The notes below the pieces were generated by a model that saw only the letters and a list, made by a program, of their open reading frames with translations, was not told the DNA's origin and searched no databases. Below are positions 35,680 through 44,578 of a DNA stretch of 64,000 nt, piece after piece (the stretch's first letter is position 1; every line of letters starts with the position of its first letter). Both the position numbers and the translations under genes were made by a program. The DNA is from Methanomassiliicoccaceae archaeon UBA370 (GTDB lineage Archaea; Thermoplasmatota; Thermoplasmata; Methanomassiliicoccales; Methanomethylophilaceae), in NCBI GenBank assembly GCA_002505345.1, contig DAUY01000016.1, forward strand, positions 1 through 64,000. Direction: 5' to 3'.

Positions 35680-35767
35680 AGAAAAAGGGATGGGATATCG
35701 AGCGCCCCGGCGGAGGGATGGGACTTGTCCGCCGGGAGTGCTTGAGCAAACGACTTAGGGAAGGGGG

Positions 35768-36475
35768 ATGCACAGGATGGTTACGATCAGAACGGACGGT
35801 GGCGAAGTTTGCGTTGAACCAAGGGTCGCTGTCGTCGGCGTCGGCGGCGCCGGATGCAATGCCGCCGGAAGATTTTACGACGGGCTCATGCCGGTAGACG
35901 TCATAGCCGTCAACACGGACAGAGCTGCGCTCGAACGGACGCATGCGGATGTCAGGATTTTCATCTGCAGGGACGTGACGAAGGGGATCGGCACCCGAGG
36001 GGACGCATCTCTCGGCAGGAAATGCGCGAGGGTACATACCGAAGAAATCAGGGATGCCCTCAGAGGGCATGATGTTGCGGTGATAGTCGCGGGCATGGGA
36101 GGCGGGACCGGTTCCGGAGCCGCTTCTGTGGTCGCGGAAATAGCTCAGGGCCTCAACATGGTGACCATGGCCATTGCGATAAGGCCTCTCACCTTGGAAG
36201 GAAGAGGGGTCGCCGCGGGAGAGGGGCTCAGGGCGCTGAGGTCTGTATGTCCCGGCACGGTCGCGGTGGAGAACGACAAAATGGTCGAACAGTTCCCCGA
36301 TATGACGATACAACAGGCTTTCGATGCCGTGAACGACGGCATCGTCAGATATGTGATGAAGAAGACGGACGATATCGCCGAGGCTTTCGCCGAGGAGATC
36401 GGGAAGGTCCGCCCCTCCGAACCCAACGTGGGCGAGGGCGCCGCCGGTACCGTGTCCGCGAAGATGGCAGTTTAA
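35768..36475 (+). CDS. FtsZ/tubulin-like protein lacking the C-terminal half
   Basis: 235 aa versus 350-400 for FtsZ or CetZ. The nucleotide-binding half is intact: VAVVGVGGAGCNAAGRF near 20-36, VIAVNTD near 45, GGGTGSGAASVVAEIA at 111-126. It continues through helix H7 (TIQQAFDAVNDGIVRYVMKK) and then ends; the T7 synergy loop (NxDxxD) and the activation domain are missing. A short loose tail (KVRPSEPNVGEGAAG) follows. It might bind GTP and cap or modulate true FtsZ; no second FtsZ gene is in the window. ATG 35777 is an alternative start. Confidence 0.8.
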   Translation: MHRMVTIRTDGGEVCVEPRVAVVGVGGAGCNAAGRFYDGLMPVDVIAVNTDRAALERTHADVRIFICRDVTKGIGTRGDASLGRKCARVHTEEIRDALRGHDVAVIVAGMGGGTGSGAASVVAEIAQGLNMVTMAIAIRPLTLEGRGVAAGEGLRALRSVCPGTVAVENDKMVEQFPDMTIQQAFDAVNDGIVRYVMKKTDDIAEAFAEEIGKVRPSEPNVGEGAAGTVSAKMAV

Positions 36476-36483
36476 AAAAGGAA

Positions 36484-36520
36484 GAAACGGGTCCGGTATC
36501 CTCCTGCCGGGCCCTGTTTC
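36484..36520. terminator. long hairpin between convergent genes
   Basis: GAAACGGGTCCGG (36484-36496) pairs with CCGGGCCCTGTTTC (36507-36520) with one mismatch or bulge. A-rich sequence precedes and T-rich sequence follows, so it can end transcripts from both sides (FtsZ-like and iorB). Confidence 0.6.
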
Positions 36521-36551
36521 TCGGCCTTAAGTTGTTTTTCCAAAGGTCCTA

Positions 36552-37154
36552 TCAGGATTTTTCTTTGGAATTGTAATATTCGTACCCTAGGTCGAACGCC
36601 TTCCGATTGATGTCGGCGAATTTTTCCGGGACGGTTTCCAGCAGAGTGTCCAGCAGAACATCCCTTCCGATCGGGAATCCGTCGGCCGCGGCAACGGCAC
36701 CTATCATGACCGCATTGGCGGCCACCGCCTTGCCGGCCTTCACTGCCAGGTCCGTCGCGTTGATGGTTATCAGCCTGGGAGTTATCTTCCTCACAGCCTC
36801 CACTATCTCTTCCACGTCCGGATACGATTCGAAACCGGCCGCGACCGAAGAGGGCAGTATGGGCTCAAGGTTCATCAGGATGGCAGTATCCCTGTTGCAA
36901 AGGCCGAGGTTCCTGCAGGTCTCCGCAGGTTCGAAACCCATGAGCAGGTCCGCCCCTCCCGCGGGCTCGAGCGGGCTCGATATCCCCTTTCCGAACCTTA
37001 CGGTGGAGAGCACGCTGCCTCCTCTCTGCGCCATTCCGTGGATCTCGCTCATCGCCACATCATAGCCTTCTTTCATGGCCGCATTTCCGATCACCATCGA
37101 AGCCAGAAGGACCCCTTGGCCCCCTACTCCGACGATCTGCACTGTGTATTTCAT
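36552..37154 (-). CDS. iorB: indolepyruvate:ferredoxin oxidoreductase beta subunit
   Basis: 200 aa from ATG 37154, overlapping the iorA stop (ATGA). VQIVGVGGQGVLLASMVIGN at the start and SEIHGMAQRGGSVLSTVRFG near 40-59 are the pyruvate-ferredoxin-oxidoreductase gamma-domain motifs. With IorA it oxidatively decarboxylates aryl-pyruvates to aryl-acetyl-CoA, or runs in reverse to make aromatic amino acids. Confidence 0.94.
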   Translation of the reverse strand: MKYTVQIVGVGGQGVLLASMVIGNAAMKEGYDVAMSEIHGMAQRGGSVLSTVRFGKGISSPLEPAGGADLLMGFEPAETCRNLGLCNRDTAILMNLEPILPSSVAAGFESYPDVEEIVEAVRKITPRLITINATDLAVKAGKAVAANAVMIGAVAAADGFPIGRDVLLDTLLETVPEKFADINRKAFDLGYEYYNSKEKS

Positions 37155-38968
37155 TGCTTCACCTCCAGCGCGCCCTTGGGGCATACGTTGGCGCACATGC
37201 CGCAACCGATGCACTGGACCGGATCGACTTCGATGGAGCCGTCCTTGTCCTTGAAAAGCGCGGGGCACGCGATGGTCTTGAGACAGGTGTAGCACCTGAT
37301 GCACTTGCCATCGTCAACCTCGCATCTCCTGCACACAAGCATCTTCTGCCTCTTGAGCTCGAGGGGGCAGGCGCGTTTCGCGATTACGACGGCTACCCCG
37401 TCGAATTCGATCGCTTCCTTCATCACCTTGTTCATGGCCTTCACGTCGTACGGGTCGACGGTCTCCACAAAGCGCACGCCGATCCCCTTCACCAGTTTCT
37501 CGATGTCGATGGCGTCCGTCTTGATGCCGCCGAAGTCCCTCCCGGTACCGGGATTCGGCTGGTGTCCCGTCATGGCCGTCGTCCGATTGTCCATGATGAC
37601 CATCTTGATCTTGTGGCCGTTGAACAGCGCGGACATCAGGGGCTGGACCCCGGAATGGAAGAACGTCGAGTCACCGATGAACGCTATCGGAAGCTGGTCT
37701 GTGGACTGGGCGAAACCTCCGGCCGCGCCGGCACCCCCGCCCATGCAAATTATGAAATCGGCCGTGCGGAATGGCGCCTGGACACCCAGGGTGTAACATC
37801 CTATGTCCGAGCAATATACCACGTCCCTGCTGCCGACGGCGCGTTTCGTCGCTGCGAAGGTGCCGCGGTGCGGGCATCCCGCGCAGAGGGTCGGGGGCCT
37901 TCCGGGCAGAACTATATCTGCCTTCTGCAGGGGCTTCTTGAAATCTTTCACCTTGACCAGGGTTGCGATCCCCGAAAGGACCTCCGGAGAATACTCCCAC
38001 TGCCTGGGGAAGTTGCCGCTCCTCTTGCCGTAGACCGGGACCCCGAGACCGTTCTGCGCAGAGATGCGGAGAACCGCATCCTCCAGATAGGGTTCCAGCT
38101 CCTCTACCACGATTACCGCCTTCTTTCCTCTGACGAAATCGGCGATCTTCTTCTCGGGGAGGGGCGCGGTAAATCCCAATTTGAGTATCGAGACCCCGGA
38201 GACGAACTCCTTGACGTAAGTATAGGACACACCCGAGGTGATCACTCCCACTTCGCCCTCTCCCTCGACGAAATTAAGGGATGACCTCTCGGACAGTTCC
38301 ATGGCTTTCTTCTGCTTATCGAGCAGCCTGACCCTGTTGGGTTTGGAGTATGCGGGTATGTTGACGAATTTTGGGTCGTCCTTCACGAAGCGACCCTTGG
38401 ATGCCGTATCCCTGAAGGGCCCGAATTCCACCGGTCCGCGGGCATGGTTGACCCTCGTCGTGGTACGGAATATGACAGGAAGCTCCAATGCTTCTGAGAT
38501 CTCATAGGCTGCCGGAACCATGTCCTTGGCCTCTGCAGGTGTGGAGGGCTCGACCATGGGGAGCAGCGACAATGCCGCATAGGTGCGGTTGTCCTGCTCG
38601 TTCTGCGAACTGTGACATGACGGGTCGTCAGCGGTCATTATCAGCATCCCCGCCCTGACGCCGGAATAAGCAAGCGTCATCATGGGGTCTGCGGCCACGT
38701 TCAGCCCTACATGCTTCATGAAGACGAAGGAGCGCACGCCGGAAGATGCCGCGGCGGCCGCGACCTCCATCGCGGTCTTCTCGTTGGTCGAGAATTCGAA
38801 GTACATCCCTTCCCTTTCGGCTTCCGTTTCAAGAATGTTGCCGACCTCGGAAGAGGGAGTTCCGGGGTATGTGGACGAGCACTTGACCCCTGCCTCGAAC
38901 AGCCCCCTGACGATGGCCTCGTTTCCGAGAAGGAGCTGCTTTCCGTCTTTTGCCAATATATCCGACAT
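37151..38968 (-). CDS. iorA: indolepyruvate:ferredoxin oxidoreductase alpha subunit
   Basis: 605 aa. N-terminal pyrimidine-binding domain (GLFEAGVKCSSTYPGTPSSE near residue 24), then a thiamine-diphosphate domain (IGCYTLGVQAPF and FIGDSTFFHSG near 425), and two [4Fe-4S] sites at the C-terminus (CIRCYTCLK and CIGCGMCANVCPKGAL). Forms the IorAB complex. Neighbouring PaaK ligases, ferredoxin and ACT protein suggest use of aryl acetates or breakdown of aromatic amino acids. Confidence 0.95.
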   Translation of the reverse strand: MSDILAKDGKQLLLGNEAIVRGLFEAGVKCSSTYPGTPSSEVGNILETEAEREGMYFEFSTNEKTAMEVAAAAASSGVRSFVFMKHVGLNVAADPMMTLAYSGVRAGMLIMTADDPSCHSSQNEQDNRTYAALSLLPMVEPSTPAEAKDMVPAAYEISEALELPVIFRTTTRVNHARGPVEFGPFRDTASKGRFVKDDPKFVNIPAYSKPNRVRLLDKQKKAMELSERSSLNFVEGEGEVGVITSGVSYTYVKEFVSGVSILKLGFTAPLPEKKIADFVRGKKAVIVVEELEPYLEDAVLRISAQNGLGVPVYGKRSGNFPRQWEYSPEVLSGIATLVKVKDFKKPLQKADIVLPGRPPTLCAGCPHRGTFAATKRAVGSRDVVYCSDIGCYTLGVQAPFRTADFIICMGGGAGAAGGFAQSTDQLPIAFIGDSTFFHSGVQPLMSALFNGHKIKMVIMDNRTTAMTGHQPNPGTGRDFGGIKTDAIDIEKLVKGIGVRFVETVDPYDVKAMNKVMKEAIEFDGVAVVIAKRACPLELKRQKMLVCRRCEVDDGKCIRCYTCLKTIACPALFKDKDGSIEVDPVQCIGCGMCANVCPKGALEVKQ

Positions 38969-39065
38969 TTTCAGCCTCTTGTAATCCAGTGTAATGCTGC
39001 AGTTTTATTAAAATAGGTTACTTGATGGACAAACAATAAAAACAAGGCTGACATACTTCGGCCGA

Positions 39066-39148
39066 GCGGGGGTTGCCAAGCTGGTCAACGGCGCAGGACT
39101 TAGGATCCTGTCCTTAGCGGTTCATGGGTTCGAATCCCATCCCCCGCA
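39066..39148 (+). tRNA. tRNA-Leu (anticodon UAG)
   Basis: 83 nt. GCGGGGG (39066-39072) pairs with CCCCCGC (39141-39147); discriminator A. Anticodon stem CAGGA/TCCTG around TAG. Variable arm TCCTTAGCGG and T arm GGGTTCGAATCCC. A TATA-like AATAAAA lies about 26 bases upstream. No intron. Confidence 0.95.
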
Positions 39149-39210
39149 CTTATCCAATGGTTTCCGATCGAATACTCACGGTTTGTATACCGGGCCGTCG
39201 ATTACCGGAC

Positions 39211-39870
39211 ATGAAGAGGCAGATGATCAAGATCGACGAAGAGAGATGCAACGGCTGCGGGCTATGCATCGACGCTTGCCAGGAGGGCGCATTGGCCCTT
39301 GTGGGGGGGAAGGCGAAGCTGGTCCGCGAAGACTACTGCGACGGACTCGGAAACTGTCTTCCGGCCTGCCCCATGGACGCCATATCGTTCGAGGTGAGGG
39401 ATGCTCCCGCCTTCGTGGAGAACCCCGGAATCCAGAACATCCCGTGCAGCTGTGCTGACAAGCCCTCCATGATATGCGTCGGAGAGAAGAGCAAGGCCGA
39501 CGGGGAGCTGTCGCAGTGGCCGATACAGATCAAACTCGTCCCAGTAAAGGCCCCATGGTTCGACGGCAGGGACCTTCTGATAGCCGCCGACTGCACCGCG
39601 TTCGCCATGAGGGACTTCCATGAGAAGTTCGTCAAGGGACGGATCACGATAGTTGGGTGCCCGAAGCTCGACTCCATCGATTACAGCGAGAAGCTGTCCG
39701 AGATACTCCGGAGCAACGATGTCCGTTCTGTGACTTTGGTCAGAATGGAGGTCCCCTGCTGCGGAGGGATGACGCGCGCCGTGAAAGAAGCCATCAGGAC
39801 CAGCGGCAGGAACGTTCCGCTGAAGGTCTACACCCTGTCTAGGGAAGGCAAGATACTCAGCGTCGAGTGA
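39211..39870 (+). CDS. ferredoxin-type iron-sulfur protein (2[4Fe-4S] plus extra cysteines)
   Basis: 219 aa from ATG 39211 (ATG 39223 possible). CNGCGLCIDACQEGA near residue 12 and a second set CDGLGNCLPACPMDA near 47 bind two clusters. The C-terminal 130 residues (DLLIAADCTAFAM near 115, ITIVGCPKLDSIDY, VPCCGGMTRAVKEA) match a group of methanogen and clostridial ferredoxin-like proteins that bind a further cofactor. Role in electron transfer inferred. Starts after tRNA-Leu and is followed by a flavoprotein on the same strand. Confidence 0.85.
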   Translation: MKRQMIKIDEERCNGCGLCIDACQEGALALVGGKAKLVREDYCDGLGNCLPACPMDAISFEVRDAPAFVENPGIQNIPCSCADKPSMICVGEKSKADGELSQWPIQIKLVPVKAPWFDGRDLLIAADCTAFAMRDFHEKFVKGRITIVGCPKLDSIDYSEKLSEILRSNDVRSVTLVRMEVPCCGGMTRAVKEAIRTSGRNVPLKVYTLSREGKILSVE

Positions 39871-39920
39871 CACGGCAAACGGTTATCTTCAAGGACCTGC
39901 ATCCTTACCCGGAGACGGAA

Positions 39921-40457
39921 ATGAAGGTCGCCATAATCAGCGGGACACCCAGGAGCAACGGCTATACTTCGGAACTTATCAAGAACCTTAGCGCCGGGCT
40001 CAAAAACGCGGGATGCGAAGTTAATACCGTGACCCTTTTTGACAAGGTCATAAGCGGATGCAACAACTGCGGAGTATGCCAGAAGAAAGGTAACGAGGGG
40101 AAATGCACGATCAAGGACGACATGCAGCCCTTATTCCAGGTCGTGGACGATTCCGAGCTGCTGATAATAGCCAGCCCAATCTATATGTGGCAGTTCACGG
40201 CTTGCACCAAGGCGTTCCTGGAACGCCTTCACTGCATGTACGACTCCCTCGACGGCAAAAGGATAGCGCTGGCTATGACCATGGGGGACGACGAATACGT
40301 GGCCTCCTACGCCGTAAGCGGCATGCTGGACATGTGCGAATACTATCACATGACCTATCTCTCTTCGTTCGCAGTCCCCTACGCCGACAAGGACGAGGTG
40401 AACCGTTCGTTGTACGCCGAGAAGCTGAAGGACTTCGTGAACCGCATCACCGGATGA
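39921..40457 (+). CDS. flavodoxin-fold NAD(P)H-dependent oxidoreductase
   Basis: 178 aa from ATG 39921 (MKVAIISGTPRSNGYTSELI). SGCNNCGVCQKKGNEGKCTI near 47-66 carries the Isf-like cysteine set, and ASPIYMWQFTACTKAFLERL the second FMN loop. Related to but distinct from the genes at 5893 and 46971. It is 50 bases downstream of the ferredoxin gene, so the two may exchange electrons. It ends on TGATCA shared with the convergent paaK. Confidence 0.87.
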   Translation: MKVAIISGTPRSNGYTSELIKNLSAGLKNAGCEVNTVTLFDKVISGCNNCGVCQKKGNEGKCTIKDDMQPLFQVVDDSELLIIASPIYMWQFTACTKAFLERLHCMYDSLDGKRIALAMTMGDDEYVASYAVSGMLDMCEYYHMTYLSSFAVPYADKDEVNRSLYAEKLKDFVNRITG

Positions 40458-41759
40458 TCATTCGTATCTGCGAAGATCTTCCACGTGGCGCGACTTGCCC
40501 TCGAACCTCTCAAGGGAGCCGGGGAGCGCGAGGTGCACCGAGGCCTTGATGTTCAGGACATCCTTCAGCCTGCCCTCGACCGCACGGGTCATCCTGTCGA
40601 TGGACACGGTATCGTCGGTCAATGAATCTTCGGCGATCTCAACGTCGACGGACATGCTGTCCATGAAGTTCTCGTTGGTGAGCGTTATCTTGTAGAACGG
40701 GGAAAGGAAACCGAACTCTCCTATGACCCCCTCGATCTGAGACGGGAACACGTTGACGCCGCGGACTATCAGCATGTCGTCCGTACGTCCGGATATACGC
40801 ATGAGCCTCGGATGGGTGCGTCCGCAGTCGCACTTCTCCCATGTCAAAGCGGAGATGTCGCCTATCTTGTAGCGGATGAGCGGGAACGCCTCCTTCTTGA
40901 GCATGGTGACGACCATTTCGCCCCTCTCGCCGTCTGCGCACTGCTCCCCGTTTTTGTCGAGGACCTCCACATACGCCATGTCCGCCCAGATGTGGAGCCC
41001 GGACTGCTTCTCGCATTCCAGGAACATCGGCCCGTAGAACTCGCTGGCACCGTAGCAGTTGTGGACCCTCATCCCGGTCCTGTCCTGGAGCTTCTGCCTC
41101 ATGCTCTCGGACCAGGGCTCGCCGCCGGCTATGGCATAGCGCACCTTGGTGTCCCTTCTGATGTCTATCCCCTTCTGGTCGCATACATCGGCGATGTGGA
41201 ACATATAGGACGGCGTTCCGGCGAATGCGGTTATCGGGAGGTCCTGCATCATCTTGATCTGCCTTTCGGTGTTGCCGGTGCTTATTGGAAGCACGGTAAC
41301 GCCCATCCTCTCCGCGGCGTAATGGACGCCCAGTCCGCCGGTGAAAAGTCCGTAGCCGTGGAAATTCTGAAGAATGTCGTCTTTGGACATACCGAAGGAT
41401 ACCATTCCCCGGTCCAAGGATTCGGCCCAGTTGTCAAGGTCGTTCTGAGTGTATCCCACCACGGTCGGATTGCCTGTGGTGCCAGAAGAAACGTGGAGCC
41501 GGACCAGTTCGTTGTAGGGCTTGACGAAGAGATTATCGGGATAGTTGTCCCTGAGGTCCGTCTTCTTCATGAAAGGGACCTTTCTGAACTTTTCGAAACT
41601 GTCTATGTCCTCGGGCAGCAGCCCCACGGACTTCATCTTGTCGTGTATGAACTTCGAGGAATCGTACATTGTCCGCAGCTCGTTCCTCAGCAGACCCAGC
41701 TGCATCTTCTGTAATTCTTCTTTCGGCTTGGTTTCCAGTTCCTTGTTCCAATATGCCAT
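40458..41759 (-). CDS. paaK: phenylacetate-CoA ligase, first copy
   Basis: 433 aa from ATG 41759. VSSGTTGNPTVVGYTQNDLD near residue 88 is the AMP-binding P-loop of PaaK; GASEFYGPMFLECE near 238 and RISGRTDDMLIVRGVNVFPS near 325 (with the final DFER-like catalytic lysine region) complete it. It makes aryl-acetyl-CoA from phenyl- or indoleacetate with ATP. IorAB (36552) can use that thioester, and a second copy lies at 43216. Confidence 0.93.
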   Translation of the reverse strand: MAYWNKELETKPKEELQKMQLGLLRNELRTMYDSSKFIHDKMKSVGLLPEDIDSFEKFRKVPFMKKTDLRDNYPDNLFVKPYNELVRLHVSSGTTGNPTVVGYTQNDLDNWAESLDRGMVSFGMSKDDILQNFHGYGLFTGGLGVHYAAERMGVTVLPISTGNTERQIKMMQDLPITAFAGTPSYMFHIADVCDQKGIDIRRDTKVRYAIAGGEPWSESMRQKLQDRTGMRVHNCYGASEFYGPMFLECEKQSGLHIWADMAYVEVLDKNGEQCADGERGEMVVTMLKKEAFPLIRYKIGDISALTWEKCDCGRTHPRLMRISGRTDDMLIVRGVNVFPSQIEGVIGEFGFLSPFYKITLTNENFMDSMSVDVEIAEDSLTDDTVSIDRMTRAVEGRLKDVLNIKASVHLALPGSLERFEGKSRHVEDLRRYE

Positions 41760-41849
41760 TCGATACACGCCTCCGTGCTATCGACTAGCACGTTATTGTC
41801 CGAATAAAGAGCTACGACTTATACCTTTAGGTCTCCGGCGATCTCTTGT

Positions 41850-42788
41850 TCAAAGCGTGACTGAGCCTGCGACCCTGAGCTTTCCGCCTTCCAGATACAT
41901 CAGCACGGCCCTGTCTCCGGGCTTGTAGATCAGGTCCGACTCCAAGTTGAGTGTCACCTCTTCTCCTGAGACGGAAACGGAGCATGGGACCATCTGCATC
42001 CAATGTCCCAGATGCATGACCATGCCGTCCTTGAGCGGGCTCTTCCAGTACTTGACCATCTCGACTTTCCCGGTGAAACTGCGGGTCATCGTGACCTCGC
42101 GGTCCGTTGTGATGACGAAGCCCCTGTCGAGCTCGTCGGACTCTATGCCTCTGAGCGCAAGACCCACATGGTCGCCTTTCACCGCATCTTCGGCGTCGAC
42201 GTCGTGCTTCTGGATGGACTTAAGGACGATTTCGCGTTTGAGCGGAAGGACCGTCATCTTGTCGTGCTTGCGGAAGTGGCCTTCGGCGACCGAGCCGAGG
42301 ACGACGGTCCCGACCCCTTTGACGTTGAAATGACTGTCCACCGGGCAGGACCCGCTGGTGCCTTCGCCCGGCTTCCTGTTCTGATCGGCGGCGATCTTCA
42401 GCAGCTCGTCCCTCATCGTTATCGGCTCGAGTTCCTTGAACTCGTAGTTCTCCATGCAAGTCCCGGCGATGAGGGGCTTCAGCTGTTCGGGCTGTATGTA
42501 GTTCCTGAGAACGATCCACCCTCTGGATATGCCGACGCAGTCGGCTATCACTATGGTCTCTCCCAGGAAGGAATCTATCTTGTCGACGACCAATATGGCG
42601 AATTCCGCCATCTCGACCGTGTAGAATATCGAGGACATCTTCTCGGGGTATTTCGAAGGTTCCAGCAATGTTACCGAGTCGTTCCCCTTCTTCAGTTCGA
42701 AGAAGGTTATGTCCGTGACGGTCCCCTTCTTGCCTATTTCTCCCGCGACGTCTTTGGCGCCCAGGACAGCGACGTTCAGATTGCTCAT
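41850..42788 (-). CDS. EF-Tu/SelB-like protein with degenerate GTPase domain
   Basis: 312 aa. The C-terminal half has the two elongation-factor beta-barrels: FNVKGVGTVVLGSVAEGHFR near residue 155 is the domain II signature, and RSFTGKVEMVKYWKSPLKDG near 233 fits domain III. The N-terminal half aligns in layout with a GTPase, but the P-loop GxxxxGKT reads GAKDVAGEIG, the DxPGH switch is EPSKYPE, and NKxD is absent. GTP binding is therefore unlikely. Its ATG shares a base with the ACT gene stop (TGATG), so it is co-translated with paaK-ACT. Known as a conserved methanogen family; role unknown. Confidence 0.75.
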   Translation of the reverse strand: MSNLNVAVLGAKDVAGEIGKKGTVTDITFFELKKGNDSVTLLEPSKYPEKMSSIFYTVEMAEFAILVVDKIDSFLGETIVIADCVGISRGWIVLRNYIQPEQLKPLIAGTCMENYEFKELEPITMRDELLKIAADQNRKPGEGTSGSCPVDSHFNVKGVGTVVLGSVAEGHFRKHDKMTVLPLKREIVLKSIQKHDVDAEDAVKGDHVGLALRGIESDELDRGFVITTDREVTMTRSFTGKVEMVKYWKSPLKDGMVMHLGHWMQMVPCSVSVSGEEVTLNLESDLIYKPGDRAVLMYLEGGKLRVAGSVTL

Positions 42789-43216
42789 CAGATATCCGTT
42801 CCTTTGACCAGCTCTATGCCTGCCTTCTTCAGGGCCTCGACGGCCCTGAGGGGTTCATCGACACGGATGAAGAACGCAGACAGATTCTTGCCCGCATATG
42901 CATATCCGTACTCGATGTTGATGCCTTCGCGTCCGCATACGTCGGCGGCCTCGAAGAGGGACCCCGGCGCGTCGTTTATGACAATTCCGATGACCTGGGT
43001 CTTTTTGACTATTATGCCTTTCTGCCTTATCTTCTCGAAAGACTCCTCGGGGTCGTCCACAATGGCGCGCAGTATGCCGAACTCGGCCGATTCTGCCAGG
43101 TTGAAAGCTTTCATGTTGACGTTGCTCTCCTTTAGCGTCCTGGCGATGGCCGCAAGGCGTCCCGGCTCGTTGTTCACAAAAATCGAAAGCTGAATTATGA
43201 CGTTCTGTTCTGGCAT
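42788..43216 (-). CDS. tandem ACT-domain protein
   Basis: 142 aa. Two ACT repeats: QLSIFVNNEPGRLAAIARTL at 10-28 and IGIVINDAPGSLFEAADVCG at about 76-95, each with the glycine loop that binds amino acids. PaaK-linked ACT proteins probably sense aromatic amino acids. It overlaps the stop of the second paaK by one base (TAATG) and the EF-Tu-like start by one, so all three are one translational unit. Confidence 0.9.
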   Translation of the reverse strand: MPEQNVIIQLSIFVNNEPGRLAAIARTLKESNVNMKAFNLAESAEFGILRAIVDDPEESFEKIRQKGIIVKKTQVIGIVINDAPGSLFEAADVCGREGINIEYGYAYAGKNLSAFFIRVDEPLRAVEALKKAGIELVKGTDI

Positions 43217-44514
43217 TATAACGACCTCTTGTCTTTGACCCTGGATGCTTTGCCGTCGAACCTCGGCAGCTCACCGGGGGCCTTGAGCTCCACGTGTACA
43301 CCAAGGTTGAGGTATTTTTTAAGTTCGCTCTCTATGTGGGAGCGCAGCAGTATCATGTCCTCGACCTTGTCGCTGAAGGACTCCGGCTTTATCTCGACCT
43401 GGACGACCATGTTGTCCAAGGCGCCCTCCCTGGTCACCTGGATCATGTACTGGTTGCCCACCTGGGGGACCTGCATGAGCGCGTACTCGATCTGCGACGG
43501 GAAGACATTTATCCCGCGGACTATGAGCATATCGTCGGACCTGCCCGATATCCTGGAGATACGGGGCGAGCTCCTTCCGCAAGGGCAAACATCGTCGCAG
43601 ACCGCGGAAAGGTCGCGTATCCTGTATCTGACGAGCGGAAAAGCCTCTTTTTTCAGCATGGTGACGACCAGCTCTCCCTTCTCGCCGGGCTCCAGGACCT
43701 CGCCGCTCTGGGGGTCGATGGCCTCCATATAAGCTATGTCGCCGCAGATGTGGATGCCGTTGCGTTCCTCGCATTCGGTGAACATGGGGCCTGCCAGCTC
43801 CGACGTGCCGTATATGTCATACGCCCTGACGCCCGAATATTCCTCGATGCGCTTCCTCATGCCCTCGCTCCAGGGCTCTGCGCCGAGGACCGCCTTCCTG
43901 AGTTTCGTGTCCCTGAGGAAATCGATCCCGATATCCTTGGCGACGTCGATCATGTGTATGAAGTACGAAGGGGTGCATGCTATGACGGTGACGTCCAGGT
44001 CCTGCATCAGCTCCAGCTGCCGCTCTGTGCTTCCGGTGCTGGCGGGGAGCACGGTAGCGCCTACGCGTTCGGCCCCGTAATGGAGTCCGAGACCGCCTGT
44101 GAACAAACCGTATCCGTATGATACCTGCAGGGTGTCGTCCTCGCCGACCCCGATGGAAGAGAGGGACCTGGCCAGTGCTTCCGTCCAGTAATCCAGATCG
44201 TTCCGGGTGTATCCCACGAGGGTGGGTTTTCCCGTAGTCCCCGAAGATACATGATATCTCACGACGTCGGTGTTCGGTACGGAGAACATTTTTGTGGGAT
44301 AGTTGTCCCTGAACTCCTGCTTGGTCATGAAGGGGAGCTTGGAAACATCGGAAAGAGATCTGATATCGTCAGGTTCGACGTCGAAGGAATCCATCTTGTG
44401 CCTGTAAAATGCGTTGGAAGAATAGAGCTTCGTAACGAGATTTTTTATGCTGCTGTACTGCAGCCTCTTCAATTCTTCCTTCGGCATGCATTCTATGTCA
44501 TGGTTCCAGAACAT
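43216..44514 (-). CDS. paaK: phenylacetate-CoA ligase, second copy
   Basis: 432 aa from ATG 44514. VSSGTTGKPTLVGYTRNDLD, GTSELAGPMFTECEERNGIH and RISGRSDDMLIVRGINVFPS mirror the first copy, from which it differs by roughly half of its residues by eye. First gene of the paaK-ACT-EF-Tu-like operon. Two copies probably handle different aryl acids (phenyl-, hydroxyphenyl- or indoleacetate); which is which cannot be told. Confidence 0.93.
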   Translation of the reverse strand: MFWNHDIECMPKEELKRLQYSSIKNLVTKLYSSNAFYRHKMDSFDVEPDDIRSLSDVSKLPFMTKQEFRDNYPTKMFSVPNTDVVRYHVSSGTTGKPTLVGYTRNDLDYWTEALARSLSSIGVGEDDTLQVSYGYGLFTGGLGLHYGAERVGATVLPASTGSTERQLELMQDLDVTVIACTPSYFIHMIDVAKDIGIDFLRDTKLRKAVLGAEPWSEGMRKRIEEYSGVRAYDIYGTSELAGPMFTECEERNGIHICGDIAYMEAIDPQSGEVLEPGEKGELVVTMLKKEAFPLVRYRIRDLSAVCDDVCPCGRSSPRISRISGRSDDMLIVRGINVFPSQIEYALMQVPQVGNQYMIQVTREGALDNMVVQVEIKPESFSDKVEDMILLRSHIESELKKYLNLGVHVELKAPGELPRFDGKASRVKDKRSL

Positions 44515-44578
44515 GGGGTCCACTGGCTTTTCCTTATCGTATCCCTTTATTTATATTGAGCGAGCGCTTGTGCATCGG

